A stretch of 64,000 nt of DNA from Boesenbergia rotunda (taxonomy: Eukaryota; Streptophyta; Magnoliopsida; Zingiberales; Zingiberaceae). The position numbers were made by a program, and so were the translations under genes. The notes under the pieces were generated by a model. That model searched no databases. It was not told the DNA's origin and was given only the letters and a program-made list of their open reading frames with translations. Location of the stretch: positions 133,336-197,335 of the forward strand of contig JAGFNQ010005394.1 in NCBI GenBank assembly GCA_024364735.1, read 5' to 3'. Positions 33,298-44,479 of this stretch are shown piece by piece; position 1 is the stretch's first letter, and the number at the start of each line of letters is the position of its first letter.

Positions 33298-35542
33298 TTA
33301 TGATTCCCTATGATATAATGGATGTTAATTATAAATTAGATGAATTTTCCATGGACTTAAGACCCTTCTAGGATTTCAGCCAAGACAAGGTTTAGGGCTA
33401 GGAATTAGGGTTAGCCCCAATCATGTGTTCTAATGGCTTCCTATGGCATTATATGTATTGTATGGGTGTTATGTTACTTATGGTACCTCACATGTTACTT
33501 GAATAATGGGACCTCCATCTATAACTTTCGGCCAAGCTCCAATTCTAGGGTTTGGGTTAGTCTAAGGTTTCAAGTGTACTTGTTTATGACTTATTATAAT
33601 GTAGATATATGTTCAAGTATGTTGTATGAATTTTATGGTGCCTAAAACCCTAACTTTATGTGTTATGCATCATGATCTTGTATGCTTATATTATGTGCCA
33701 TGTTGTAGTAGGTTTTATTTATGGATGTTTTAAACCATATACCATGAACAGATGCATTGAGAAGTATGCATCATGTTTATGTAGAATTATACATGCATTG
33801 GTTAAACGCCTTGAACATATGTATATTATGGTTATGTAGACCTATGCATGTTTTATGTTGAATGTCATGAACCTATATAGTATGTATCATGTTCATATGG
33901 ATCCTACCCATGCATGCTTTATGATAGATACCATGATCATGTATGCTATGTGATATGTACCATGTATGTAAAAACATATTTATGCATGCTTACCTTATGT
34001 ACCATGATCATGCAAGCTTTATGAACTAAGATGATGCTTATGCCTTAAGGCATAATTATGTATGTAAGTCATGCCTTATGAAGAAGATGATGAATGAAGA
34101 TGATGTCATGCCTCTAAGGCATAATGATGTATGCATGAACTATGAATGATGAAATGCTAAGTATGCTTTATACTATGCTTCATGTATTAAGATCATGTTT
34201 ATGTTTTCAATTATGCTATGAAAGTTCTATGAATGATGAAATATGATGGGAAAAAAAGAAGCATGTGAAGCTATTTTACTTTATGAATGGGCTTGTACCG
34301 GACCCAAGTAAGGTCCAAGGGATGGGCTCCTCATGAAAGCCTCGGTGTGGGACTACCGCAGTTGTCCCCGGTTCTGGGACTACTGCAGCTGTCCAACAGG
34401 GATAGGCTCCTCATGAAAGCCTCGGTTCCGGACTACCGTAGCTGTCCCTAGGTTGAAGGTAACCTAGTACCATAGTAGGTCAAGACTAGCTACCTCGCAT
34501 TTACTTAGGGATGTGCGCAAAAGATGGATATATGTATGTGGTACAAGCGGGGCCCCCATGATGTTATGATTATGTTTAAGTATTTATAATTATGATTTTC
34601 AAATAAGCATCTTTATGTTATGTGCATTTAACTCATGCATTCATTCATGATATGCATCTATGCTATGTCAAGTATGTCATATGCTTATGTTTTATGTCAA
34701 GAACTTCTCTATGTCAAGTATGTTATGCGCTATATTTATGTCAAGTACTTTTCATGCCATGATCTCTATGCACTTTCATTTCATGTTAAGCACTTCTATA
34801 TGATTATGCGTTTTCATGTACATCTATATGCCTCCTCATGTTAAATGCTTTATGAATACCTTCTCATGATATGTTTTATTTTATGTTACACTCTCCACGT
34901 TATGTTTTTCCATTGACTATATGTGACGTATGGTTTTAGTGAGTAGGAAAGAGTCTTACTAAGCCTATGTGCTTATAAGTTTCATTTTCTTATACCGCAG
35001 ATCAAGCAAGAGGATACTAAGCTAAGGGAAGCAGCAGGAGGGGCAAGTGTGTGTGTGTGACAGTGACATGGCAAAAGAAAAAGAAAAGATCATATTACTC
35101 ATAATTGTCATATGTTTCATGTTTTGCATTGTCAACCTTCAACTTTAGTTTCATGCTATACTTTATGATGGTTTTCCTAAGAACAACTTCTTATGTTTTG
35201 CATTGTTAACTTTAGTTCCATGCTATACTTTATGTTGGCTTTAAGCTTGATGGTAGGATAAGTTATGTTTAATGCAAGCATGTTCAAGAATATTATATCT
35301 CACATGTTATGTCTTATTCTTTTTATGTTATGACAATGCTAAGTTTACCAAGTAACCATGTTTAAGAATGATAGCTAAGACATGTTTACATGATTCAAGT
35401 GTTAGATGCATGGTTTAAACGCACATGTATAAAGTTTTAAATTATTCCGCTGCATTAAGATATCCATATGCATATATGTATGTTCGCGTAACACCGCCTT
35501 CCACCTACATCGTAGGGCGGGAAGGGCGGGCGTTACAGAGTG

Positions 35543-35938
35543 GGACCAGTCGACTGCCCCAGGGGTAGTCGACTAAGAAGCTCATTTAAGGCTACTGTTC
35601 CTTGGCGAAACTTGCTTGGTCAAAGCTTGTTAGTAGCTTATTGTACTCAGGTAGTGTCCAGAGCTTATGGAGAGGTTTCTCCACCCACAAAGGACTACGA
35701 GTTCTAGCCTGAGGTGCTCCGGGGAATCATCCACTGACGAATTAGTGATCACCCACCTTACGGGCAGCCGTGGAGTAGGAGTATCATCTCCGAACCACAT
35801 ACATCGGTGTGTTTCTTCCTTGTTCTAGTTTAGTTTAGTTTTATTTTAGTATATTCCGCTTGCGCAACTAACCTTGTAGGAAGAACGAATCGAAAGTTGC
35901 TATTCACCCCACTCTAGCAAGCCGTCAACGATCTAACA
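35543..35938 (+). repeat. E1 5' LTR, second part
   Basis: It resumes with GGACCAGTCGACTGCCCC (a CAGTCGACTG palindrome) and ends at CGATCTAACA. It matches 54490-54659 plus 55587-55848. Confidence 0.9.
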
Positions 35939-35940
35939 AG

Positions 35941-35952
35941 TGGTATCAGAGC
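35941..35952 (+). other. E1 primer-binding site (tRNA-iMet)
   Basis: TGGTATCAGAGC, two bases after the 5' LTR end. Confidence 0.92.
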
Positions 35953-36008
35953 TTGGTGTGCTCATTTACGGACTAACCACCGAGGAAGCAAAAAATCTAG
36001 AGAGAAAA

Positions 36009-37605
36009 ATGATGGAAGACAAGCTAGGGGATGATATCAACGCACCACCCACATATGATCATGAAGATTTTGGATATTGGAGGTTAAGGATGAAGATGTG
36101 GCTTGGAATGGAGTGGGAATGCGTAATGGTGCTAGAAGAGCCCTTTGAAATTCCAAGAGACAAGCACGAGAAGAAGCTTCACCCTAGATATTGGACTAAG
36201 GAGCAACAAGAGCAATCTAGGGCAAATGAGAAGGTAATTAGTATATTAGTTAATATTTGCCTAATAATATTTTGAGTGGTGTAGGGGAATATAAAAATGC
36301 ATATGAGTTATGGAACAAGCTAGAAGAATTTCATGATAGCCCTACACGAGCTCAAATAGTGGAGGAACCCAAGGAGACAAGTCAAATGGTCCAAGATGAC
36401 CAAGAGGAAGAAGAATTACTCACGTCATCAAGTGAAGTGGAAGAAGAAAGTGAGAGGTCTTCCAATTCATCAAGAGAAGAAGAGGAAGTATCAACTTCAA
36501 GAATTGAGGGGGAGGAGAGACCCTCATCCATGCAAGAACAAGAAAAAGCTCCAACCTCCACCAAAGCCAAATCAAAAGAGCACATCATATGCTTTGGATG
36601 CAACAAGAAGGGGCACTACAAGGGCAAGTGTCCATTAGGTAAAAAGGAGGTAATCCCTAAACCCAACTCAATTCAATTTAAATCTAATGTGGGTTGTAGG
36701 GAAAAGAAAGAAAAGAAGCACATTAGGTGCTATACTTGTGGGGAGCTAGGACATTATCACACTCAATGTCCAAGGAAACAAGAGCTTAAGAAGATGGAGC
36801 ACCTAAGAAGATGGGAGAAAGAAAAGAAGAAAAGGAGCTCACATCAAGGGGGAGCTACAAGGGTAAGGGAGGTAATCCCTAACTTTACTTATGGTCCAAA
36901 TGCTCTTATGAATGCTAGAATTAATACTGATTGCTTGCCTATGCGTGTTTTTAGTTTTAAATATCATGATAGGAATAGAAATACTATTGCACGCCAAAAC
37001 ACCAAAGATTATATGCTTAATGATAAATCTAAGGTTTCTAGATCTAAGGACCAAGACATCAACCCTAAGAATGGGAGACATATGCGTAGAAAGATGGGTG
37101 GATCTAGAAATGATCAACATAGGAATGGTGATACTAAGGTTAGGAATTTAGAGAAGAAAAATTAAGTTTTGAGGGCAAAACTTGATAAATTAAAAAAGAA
37201 CCTAGATAGACTCATTAAGGGGTCCAAGGGAGTAAGCATAAGGCCAAATGACCAACACCTTAGAAGTGGTAGACCGGGTCTAGGATACCACCCTAAGAAG
37301 ACAAATGTTAGTAAAATGTCATATTCAAGGATGTCTTATGCTTATGGTAAAGAAAAGGTAAAAGATGATAAGGAAAAGCTATTTCAAAAGAAAAAGAAGG
37401 ATTTGACAAAGGAAAAAGTGTATAGAGTTAAAAGAGTGATAGTTGAAGGTCAAGAAGCAACGGAGGAACACTGGTGTGGCCTTGCAATTGTAAGTGAGTT
37501 ACCTAGGGAGGTAACTAGAGCTAGGAGCTCAAGAGAGAGCTCTAGGAGCCAAAATGGGATCCATGGTCAATGGATCTCAGGAGGTTTTCTCCTAGGAGAT
37601 TAGAT
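36009..37605 (+). pseudogene. E1 gag-like protein with two CCHC knuckles, broken
   Basis: The N-terminal part (from ATG 36009) reads INAPPTYDHEDFGYWRLRMK and RANEKVISILVNI, the start of a Copia-type (UBN2-like) capsid. A frameshift near 36250 leads to YELWNKLEEFHD, but most of the capsid C-terminal domain is missing. An acidic serine/glutamate stretch follows. Two intact knuckles are CFGCNKKGHYKGKC (36591-36632) and CYTCGELGHYHTQC (36729-36770). A basic tail has further breaks at 37163 and ends at 37605 (a Gly/Leu C-terminus). The role is RNA binding and particle assembly. No protease or RT follows, so pol is absent and was not merely mutated. Confidence 0.82.
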
Positions 37606-38099
37606 GAATTATGAAATGTGCCAAAGGGTTTAAAAGGCTAAGGTTAGCTTTAATCCTAGGGAATTGACACACAAAAAGGAGATTTATGGAGAGAAAGATG
37701 GAAATAGAATCATGTTGGGAGAAAATTAGTTTTAATGTGTAAATACCATATAACTTGGTGCTAGAAATGTATTATGGTTAGGCATTGGAAGGTACATCAA
37801 GGAGAGACCAAAATTAGGACTTTTGGTTAAGTTTCAATGATACAATTTAGGAAGGGTTGAATTTTGTGCCAATCTTGGGATCCGGAGTAGTTTTGTTTGA
37901 AAACATTTTTTTCCCAAGTAAACATAGGCTCCACAAATCTCTCCACGAAATTTCAGAATTTTTGGATATTTGTGGAATTAATTAGACATTTTTGAAATTA
38001 GGCTGAAAACCTGAAATTCAGGTACCAGTCGACTGGTTCTTCGAGTGTGAATGGGAAGATTCCCATGGTCAATGTGAATTTTTGGAGATATCTCTCTGC
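37606..38099 (+). other. E1 interior, non-coding
   Basis: I see no coding sequence. A lone CCAGTCGACTGG palindrome at 38024-38035 matches the motif repeated in the E1 LTR. Confidence 0.6.
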
Positions 38100-38587
38100 A
38101 TGTGTTCACATCTATCTGTCATTTTTCCCATAGTGTGAATGGGAAGATTTACATGCCATTCTGCCATGTCCTGATCGAGTTCTTCGAGTCTCGAGGTATT
38201 CACACGTCTAGAGGTCAGGTCCATCACCTATCAAAGGACTACGATCAGATTGGCACATGCCTGCTGTCCTTGGCAGGGATAGAGTGCAGATAGGGGGAGA
38301 TTGTCTGGAGGCAGCGTCCTGAGTCCTCCAGCTCAGATGAGGAGCCTGCTGATGGAGTTACACGCGAGGAGTTCTCCCAGCTTCGGTCGGAGGTTCATGG
38401 CCTCCGGGAGGACTTCCACAGTTTTCAGCAGCAGCATGTGGGCTTCCAGCAGACCATTCAGGAGGTGGTGCATGGCATCTCACAGTTCTGTCAGGGGTTC
38501 CAGCACTAGCAGGATGAGATACTCGATATGATATGGCAGTTGCACCTCACATATCAGGCCCCTCCTCCTCCTCCTCCTCCAGATGAT
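38100..38587 (+). pseudogene. Captured plant transposon-protein fragment in E1
   Basis: The frame reads YMPFCHVLIEFFESRGIHTS near 38150, then VHHLSKDYDQIGTCLLSLAG, a TAG, EIVWRQRPES, EEFSQLRSEVHGLREDFHSF, QQQHVGFQQTIQEVVHG, another TAG and a poly-proline run at 38559-38580. This resembles the C-terminal part of the 'putative plant transposon protein' family, followed by its heptad-like coiled coil. It is GC-richer (about 55%) than the surrounding E1 interior and keeps one frame with two stops. It may be a captured piece or the remains of an E1 extra ORF. I cannot tell which from one copy. Confidence 0.6.
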
Positions 38588-38725
38588 GACATGCAGTAGC
38601 TTGGATATGATTTTATCTGATGACTTGAGTGTTGAGAGTATTTTGCTTGGATTTGTATTTATCTCTCAAACACTTTTCATTTGGGAATTGTAAAACTTTA
38701 ACTATTTTGGGGCCACGACCCATAT

Positions 38726-40946
38726 TGTTGATGTAGTCTGACCTGATTGTTGTTTTGGTGTTGACACCGATTTAAGTTTAGGTGAGTAAGATAAGTTCGG
38801 CTTAAGTCCTGGTCGGGGATTGGGCATGAATTCCAGTGAGTGAAGCCGGGTGAAAGAAATCCTAGTGAGTGAAGCTAGGTGAACGAAACCCTGGTAAGTG
38901 AAGCTGGGTGACGGAAACCCCGGTGAGTGAAGCCGGTTCCCGGTGAGTGAAGCTGGGTGAAGGAAATCCCGGTGAGTGAAGCGGTCCGGTGAGTGAAGCG
39001 GGTGACGGAAACCCCGTGAGTGAAGCGGTCCGGGAGTGAAGTGGGTGAAGGAAATCCGTGAGTGAAGGGTCCTGGAGTGAAGCGGGTGAGAAACCGTGAG
39101 TGAAGCCGGGTCCTAGCGAGTGAAGCTGGTGAAGGAAATCTCGGTGAGTGAAGCCGGGTCCTAGAGAGTGAAACTAGGTGAAGGAAATCCCGGTGAGTGA
39201 AGCCGGGTCCTAACGAGTGAAGCTAGGTGAAGGAAATCCCGGTGAGTGAAGCCGGGTCCTAGTGAGTGAAGCTAGGTGACGGAAATCCTGGTGAGTGAAG
39301 CCGGGTCCTAGTGAGTGAAGCTAGGTTGAACAAAGTCCCGGTGAGTGAAGCTGGGCACGAAGTCTTGGTCTGGGGGGCTGAGCATAAGTCGGAGAGTGGC
39401 TGGATCGGTCTGGAGTCCGATCAGGGAGTTGGCACGAACTCCCTTGATAATAGATCGGTCTGGTGACCGATCCAGGGTGTCTGATCGTTCTGGTGAACGA
39501 TCAGAAAGAGAACAGAAACATTCTGTGTGGTTTCTGATCGTTCTGGTGAACGATCAGAGAGAGATCAGAAAGGGTCTGGAGGAAACTTGATCGGTCAAAG
39601 CGACCGATCAGGGTCCTCCTGGACCGATCAGGATGGCTCCTGATCAGTCCAGAGGTGACCTGATTGGTCACTTTGACCGATCGGGGTATATCCTGATCCG
39701 TCAAGTGACCGATCAAGTTAAGGAGCTAGTGGGAGCAGGCGGAAATCCCAGTGAGCTGGTGGACCGATGCTCGACCTCTGATCGCTTAGGGTGACTGATC
39801 AGAGCTTCACTGGATCGATCACGAAGGTGCCTGACCGATCAGGCCCTTCACTGATTGGACAGGTGACCGATCAGGCCCTTCACTGATTGGTCAGGTGACC
39901 GATCAGGCCCTTCACTGATTGGTCAGGTGACCGATCAGGGGGTTGAGCTGTAAAGATCTAGCTGTGGCCTTGAGAGTTCAGTGATGGGTTTAGGATTGGC
40001 CTGGTGACCGATCCCCAATCTCTGATCGGTCAGTGTGACCGATCAGATCCTTACTGGATCGATCAGAGGTGAGTTTGATCGGTCAGAAGGGTAACTGATC
40101 GGTCAGGTGACCGATCAGTGTCTGATAACTTTAATTTGAATCATTGTCAGACTTCCTGATCACTTCTGATTTCTGCTGATATGCTCTGATTTGCTTCGCT
40201 AATCCATCTGATGAGTGTGCAGGTGATACAGAGATGATACAAACCAAGGAGAAGGGTCAATGACCACTTTCACCGTGGCAGGTTTGTTTGTTTTCTGTTT
40301 GCAGGTTTCAACGGCTTCTGGCGGAAGCTGGCACGACTGACCGAGGCTCAGCTGAAGAGGTCTTCAGTGGACTGAGCGCTCTGTGGAGGTCAGTGGGTCA
40401 GCGATGATGAAGCGTTGGTTCAGTGGGTGCAGACGCGCCTGGTGATGAGCAGAAGCTTAAGAAGAAGCTGGCGAAGCAGAGGAGCGGGGTGCAACAGACG
40501 GAAAACAAGCAAAGGGTTTGCTGTGGGTTTTGCTGGGTTGTTGTGCTCTATATAGTGTTCTTGCTTGAGCGTTTTCTGCTACATCGATTGAGTGAGCTTC
40601 CTCTCGAGTCTCCAGTGCTTCATCTGTATATTTCTGAGACGATTGTGGAGAGGTTACTCCACCGAGAAGGATAAGCTATTAGCCGGAGTTCCGTGGCTTG
40701 ATCTACCGACGATCAAGGGATCACCCACCACACGGGCACGCCAAGGAGTAGGGGCAAGTTATCCCCGAACCTTGTAAATCTTCCTTATTAGCGTTTGTTT
40801 CATTTCTTTCTGGTTTTGTTTTCTATTTGTGTTGTTTCTGTATGTTTTTCTTCCGCTGGTAACCTAATTGCAGAAACGAAAAGAAGCCAAGTTTTTTGTG
40901 TCTGGCTATTCACACCCCCCCCTCTCTAGCCATCCAAGATCCAACA
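38726..40946 (+). repeat. E2 5' LTR (2221 bp)
   Basis: Three zones can be read. 38815-39350 is an array of hairpin units (CCCGG or CCTAG, TGAGTGAAG, CCGGG or CTAGG). 39400-40130 is an array of GATCGGTC / GACCGATC inverted repeats. TATATAG at 40549-40555 is the probable TATA box, followed by R and U5. The unit copies at 38990-39110 have small deletions that remove one stem arm. Confidence 0.92.
40549..40555 (+). promoter_or_regulatory. E2 LTR TATA box
   Basis: TATATAG about 400 bases before the LTR end, preceded by the palindrome array. The 3' LTR has CTGTAG at the equivalent place. Confidence 0.55.
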
Positions 40947-40948
40947 AG

Positions 40949-40960
40949 TGGTATCAGAGC
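40949..40960 (+). other. E2 primer-binding site (tRNA-iMet)
   Basis: TGGTATCAGAGC, two bases after the LTR. Confidence 0.92.
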
Positions 40961-41003
40961 CTGGGGCTCTTTCAAACGGACTAACACCCGAAGAGAAAGA
41001 AGA

Positions 41004-42300
41004 TGGCGTTGGGAGGAGAAGGCTCAACACAAACATACCCCCATTCTTGGATGGAACTGATTTCCAGTACTGGTGATCCCGAATGTAATATTATTTGAAG
41101 ACCAACATCAGCATGTGGTTCTCAGTCAAAGAGGGTTTCTCTCCTCCAAAGAATGCTAAGGGTAATGAACTTGAGTTCTCAAGATGGTCAACCGATCAGA
41201 TAAGAAAAGGTGAGGCTGATGCCAAGGTTGTGGTCACCCTACAGTGTGGGATGACCAAGGAGCAACTGATCAAGGTTGGTTCTTTTACAAGTGCCAAGGA
41301 TCTATGAAACAAACTCATTGAGCTTCATGAAGGCACTAGAGATTCCCGAATAGCAAAGAGAGACCTCCTCCTCAATCAACTCCAGAACTTTTCAATGAAA
41401 GAAAATGAAACTGTATGTATGCTTCATGGTCGATTCAAGGAGATCTTCAATGGCTTGCATTCGATCAATGAGAAGGTCGAGAATCGTGTCCTTGTAAGGT
41501 ACGTGCTTAAATCTTTTCCTAGGAATGTCTTGTGGTCATCCATGGTGGATGCTTACAAGGTATCCAAGGATCTTTCCATTAATGATAGACGATTTATTTT
41601 GAGAAATGGAATTACATGAGATTGCTAACCAAAACCCAAAGGAGAAGGGTATTACTTTTATTGCAGGCAACAGAAGACAGAAGAAGAAGGAAAAGAAGAA
41701 AGAAAAGGAGGAGGAGAAAAACATCCGTCACATGGCTTTCATGGCACTAGAGGATTCAAATGAGGAAAGTAGTGATGAATCAAGGGACTCTTCAACTGCG
41801 GCTTCATGATCTTCGGATGATGAAGAGGTAATCTCACTCGAGTTAGATAAATGTTATAGAACCATTGCATGTTTAACTATCTTGCTTAAAAAATCTAAGA
41901 ACAAGGTAAAATCATTAAAATTGGAAGTAGAAAAATTGAGAACTTCTAAGGATGATAACATAGATGATTTGCATGTTAAGGTTCTTGAGAATGAGAACAA
42001 CGGCCTAAAGAGTGAAATTGAAAAACTCAAGAATCATCTTGAGAAATTTTCAAATAGCTCTAAAACCTTGGATATGATCTTCAGCTCCCAAATAGCTGTC
42101 TACAACAAGGTTGGTTTAGGTTACCGACCTAAGGAACCAAGTTTTGTATTATTAATGTCTAGAACCCATATTAGATCACCAAATGTTTCTAGAGTTCAAA
42201 GAGTTAGAAAGAAAATGACCAAGGCATGGGTGCCAAAATCATGCATTGAAGGTGCATTGAAAGTTTGGGTACCTAAAACATCTATATCTCGAATTGTATA
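41004..42300 (+). pseudogene. E2 gag-like protein (UBN2 type) with coiled coil, broken
   Basis: An ATG at 41004 opens MALGGEGSTQ. After early shifts the frame reads TNISMWFSVKEGFSPP, ADAKVVVTLQCGMTKEQLIK, ELHEGTRDSRIAKRDLLLNQ, LHGRFKEIFNGLHSINE and VLRYVLKSFP-like sequence to 41619. This is the Copia capsid (UBN2) fold. A lysine-rich stretch (RRQKKKEKKKEKEEEK) takes the place of zinc knuckles. A coiled coil follows at 41882-42060 (SLKLEVEKL, LENENNGLKSEIEKLKNHLE), then KTLDMIFSSQIAVYNKVGLG and VWVPK boxes typical of SIRE-like gag C-termini. Stops and shifts make it inactive. Confidence 0.82.
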
Positions 42301-42330
42301 GACATTGGTTGAGGGGGAGCATCTATCAAC

Positions 42331-42378
42331 ATGGGTTGTTGATAATTGGTGCTCCAAACACATGGTCATTCCTAGTTG
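42331..42378 (+). pseudogene. E2 trace of a Copia aspartic protease start
   Basis: The frame gives TWVVDNWCSKHMVIP. The Copia protease motif is W-x-x-D-S-G-C-S-x-H-M, so the spacing and W, D, C, S, H and M fit while the catalytic SG is replaced by NW. Nothing of integrase follows. The interior therefore lost pol just after the protease start. Confidence 0.6.
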
Positions 42379-43333
42379 GGGATGCGCTTACCATTTCCTC
42401 CGCTTGATGGTCCTATGGGGAATTATTTTTCATCTCGAATTTAGATGATTGGAGTTAAATAAATGGAAATCATAAACTCCATACACAATATAGATACATG
42501 GAAAATTTTTTTATTTACTCTATTTATTGGTGTCACTGAAAAACTTTCTCATTTATATTTGTATACATTTGGGACAATAATCTATCAAGATTACTCCAAT
42601 CTAATTAGGTCTATGGTTAAGACAAATGAAGTTGATATAAACTTGGGACCATGGAATATCAAAATTGGTGTGATACAGTCTAACCTGGAACATATCAGAG
42701 TTTTAGAAATGTTTCTGAAATCTGATCGGTCCATAGACTGATCTGAAATCGCTTTGTATCAAACATCAAATCTGTATCCAACCTGATCGTTCCGCAGACC
42801 AATCAGGATACTCCCTGATCGGTCATGAGACCGATCAGGCCTTTTCCTGATCGGTCAAGGAGACCAATCAGGGCTTATGGACACTGATATATCTTTGATG
42901 CAGTAGTTAATGCAGTAGCATTGAATTTATGACTATGGTTGATATTGTTGTTGACTGATAACATTATATGTTACTCAGCATCAATGATACAGCAGCTATA
43001 TTCTGATACTCAGTGTCATATGAAGCATATACGTGTTTTATCATGATATAATTCTGTATATGCTTTCCGTATGTAATTCAACACTTACCTTTCATTACTT
43101 TGGTTTTGGGGAGAGACCCTCGTTTAAGGGAGAGTTGTTTAAACTTAATAACCAGACCTTTTTCGGTGTTTGATAAAGGGGGAGAGGATGGTTGATTAAG
43201 TTTAGGTATTATTACAAATTTAATTATTGTAGGGGGAGGACTTTGATTCCCTTGCAATAATGAAATTTGATTTCATTTGACTTCTGATACCTAAACATAG
43301 AATCGGGTTGTCAAACAACAAAAAGGGAGAGAT
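42379..43333 (+). other. E2 interior, non-coding, with palindromes and the polypurine tract
   Basis: There is no convincing gene. CTGATCGGTC/GACCGATCAG-type repeats like those of the LTR occur at 42718-42875. The polypurine tract AAAAAGGGAGAGAT ends at 43333. A further G-rich tract (TAGGGGGAGG) occurs at 43231-43240. Confidence 0.7.
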
Positions 43334-43787
43334 TGTTGATGCAGTCTGACCTGATTGTTGTTTTGGTGTTGACATTGATTTAAGTTTAGGTGAGTAAGAT
43401 AAGTTCGGCTTAAGTCCTGATCAGGGAGTGGGCACGAATTTCGGTGAGTGAAGCCGGGTGAAGGAAATCTTAGTGAGTGAAGCTAGGTGAATGAAACCAT
43501 GGTAAGTGAAGCCGGGTCTCGTGAGTGAAGCCGGGTGACGGAAACCCCGGTGAGTGAAGTCGGATCCCGGTGAGTGAAGCCGGGTCCCGGTGAGTGAAAC
43601 CGGGTGAAGGAAATCTCGGTGAGTGAAGCCGGGTCCCGGTGAGTGAAGCCGGGTGACGGAAACCCCGGTGAGTGAAGCTGGGTCCCGATGAGTCAAGCCG
43701 GGTGAAGGAAATCTCGGTGAGTGAAGCCGGGTCCTGGTAAGTGAAGCCGGGTGACGGAATCCCCGTGAGTGAAGTCGGGGTCCTAGT
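43334..43787 (+). repeat. E2 3' LTR, first part
   Basis: It begins TGTTGATGCAGTCTGACC and matches 38726 onward. It is cut within the hairpin array, after GTCCTAGT, by E3. Confidence 0.92.
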
Positions 43788-43892
43788 TGTTGGTGCAGGA
43801 AGCACCATATCGAACCTGGTTTTGATATTGGCAAAGGATTCAAAGTTAAGTTTATTTGTGATCTAACGTTGTTCACTGAGTGTGCAGAAAAA

Positions 43893-44250
43893 GCCCTAGC
43901 GAAGGACTGCTAGGCACTGGTAAAGGAATGCCAGGAAAGAAAGCCCTAGCGAAGGAATGCTAGGCACTGGCGAAGGACTGCCAGACAGGAAAAGCCCTAG
44001 CGAAGGAATGCTAGGCACTGGCGAAGGACTGCCAGAATGGACAAAGCCCTAGCAAAGGAATACTAGGCACTGGCGAAGGACTGCCAGAATGGAAAAGCCC
44101 TAGCGAAGGAATGCTAGGCACTGGCGAAGGACTGCCAGAAGAAAAGACCTAGCAAAGGGCTGCTAGGCACCAAGCGAAGGGCAGCTTGGTACCTCAAGAC
44201 CTGGCGAAGGACTGCTGGGCAAAAGTCCAACTGGAGGGTCCGGTTGGCAC
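43893..44250 (+). repeat. E3 hairpin array with covarying stems
   Basis: Units pair as CCTAGC with GCTAGG, CTGGC with GCCAG, CCAAGC with GCTTGG, CCTGGC with GCTGGG and CCAAC with GTTGG. The loop is nearly always GAAGGANT. The copy in the 3' LTR is at 49862-50219. Confidence 0.85.
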
Positions 44251-44258
44251 CAGGTAAA

Positions 44259-44344
44259 CTCTCCCGAGAGGAGTAGGTGAGGACGCGTTCCCCTCGAGGG
44301 AACATTAGGCGTCGGTTCGACCTAGGGCTCCATTTTGGAGACCC
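44259..44344 (+). other. Multi-hairpin block conserved between E3 and E4 LTRs
   Basis: CTCTCCCGAGAG, GTTCCC-CTCGA-GGGAAC (44287-44303), GTCG-GTT-CGAC (44311-44321) and GGGCTCC-ATTTT-GGAGACCC (44325-44344) occur in a row. E4 has the same order at 20141-20196 (antisense), with changed loops and compensating stems. Copy in the 3' LTR: 50228-50313. Confidence 0.8.
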
Positions 44345-44479
44345 AAAGTCAGAACCAAGACAGCTAAGGCTGTGAAAAATCAACTTAGTATTTGCTATTT
44401 TGGACTAACCCTGGATGCAGGACCGAAGGACTGTGTTTCTGCAGCTCAGAGGGCCTCAAAGGAGTGAGGCCGCAGCTGA

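Larger units (their letters stand above)
24962..35537 (+). mobile_element. Tekay-type solo LTR (3.3 kb of its own) with an L1 inside, TSD GAGTG
   Basis: It starts TGTAACGACCGC and ends GGGCGTTACA, with GAGTG at 24957-24961 and 35538-35542. The uninterrupted target is seen in the E1 3' LTR (CTGAGTGGGACC at 54484-54495). Its own parts are 24962-26007 and 33298-35537. The ends match those of the chromovirus LTR at 60407-62561 read in sense, so it is plus-oriented. There is no gag or pol, hence a solo LTR. The part at 33600-34250 is rich in ATGATGT/TTATG-type repeats. The part at 34290-34450 has repeated CTCCTCATGAAAGCCTCGG and GGACTACCG units. Confidence 0.88.

Noticed and set aside
39345..40130. 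CRISPR-like array of GATCGGTC repeats
   Set aside because: Plant LTR context, irregular spacing, no unique spacers of constant length, and no cas genes.
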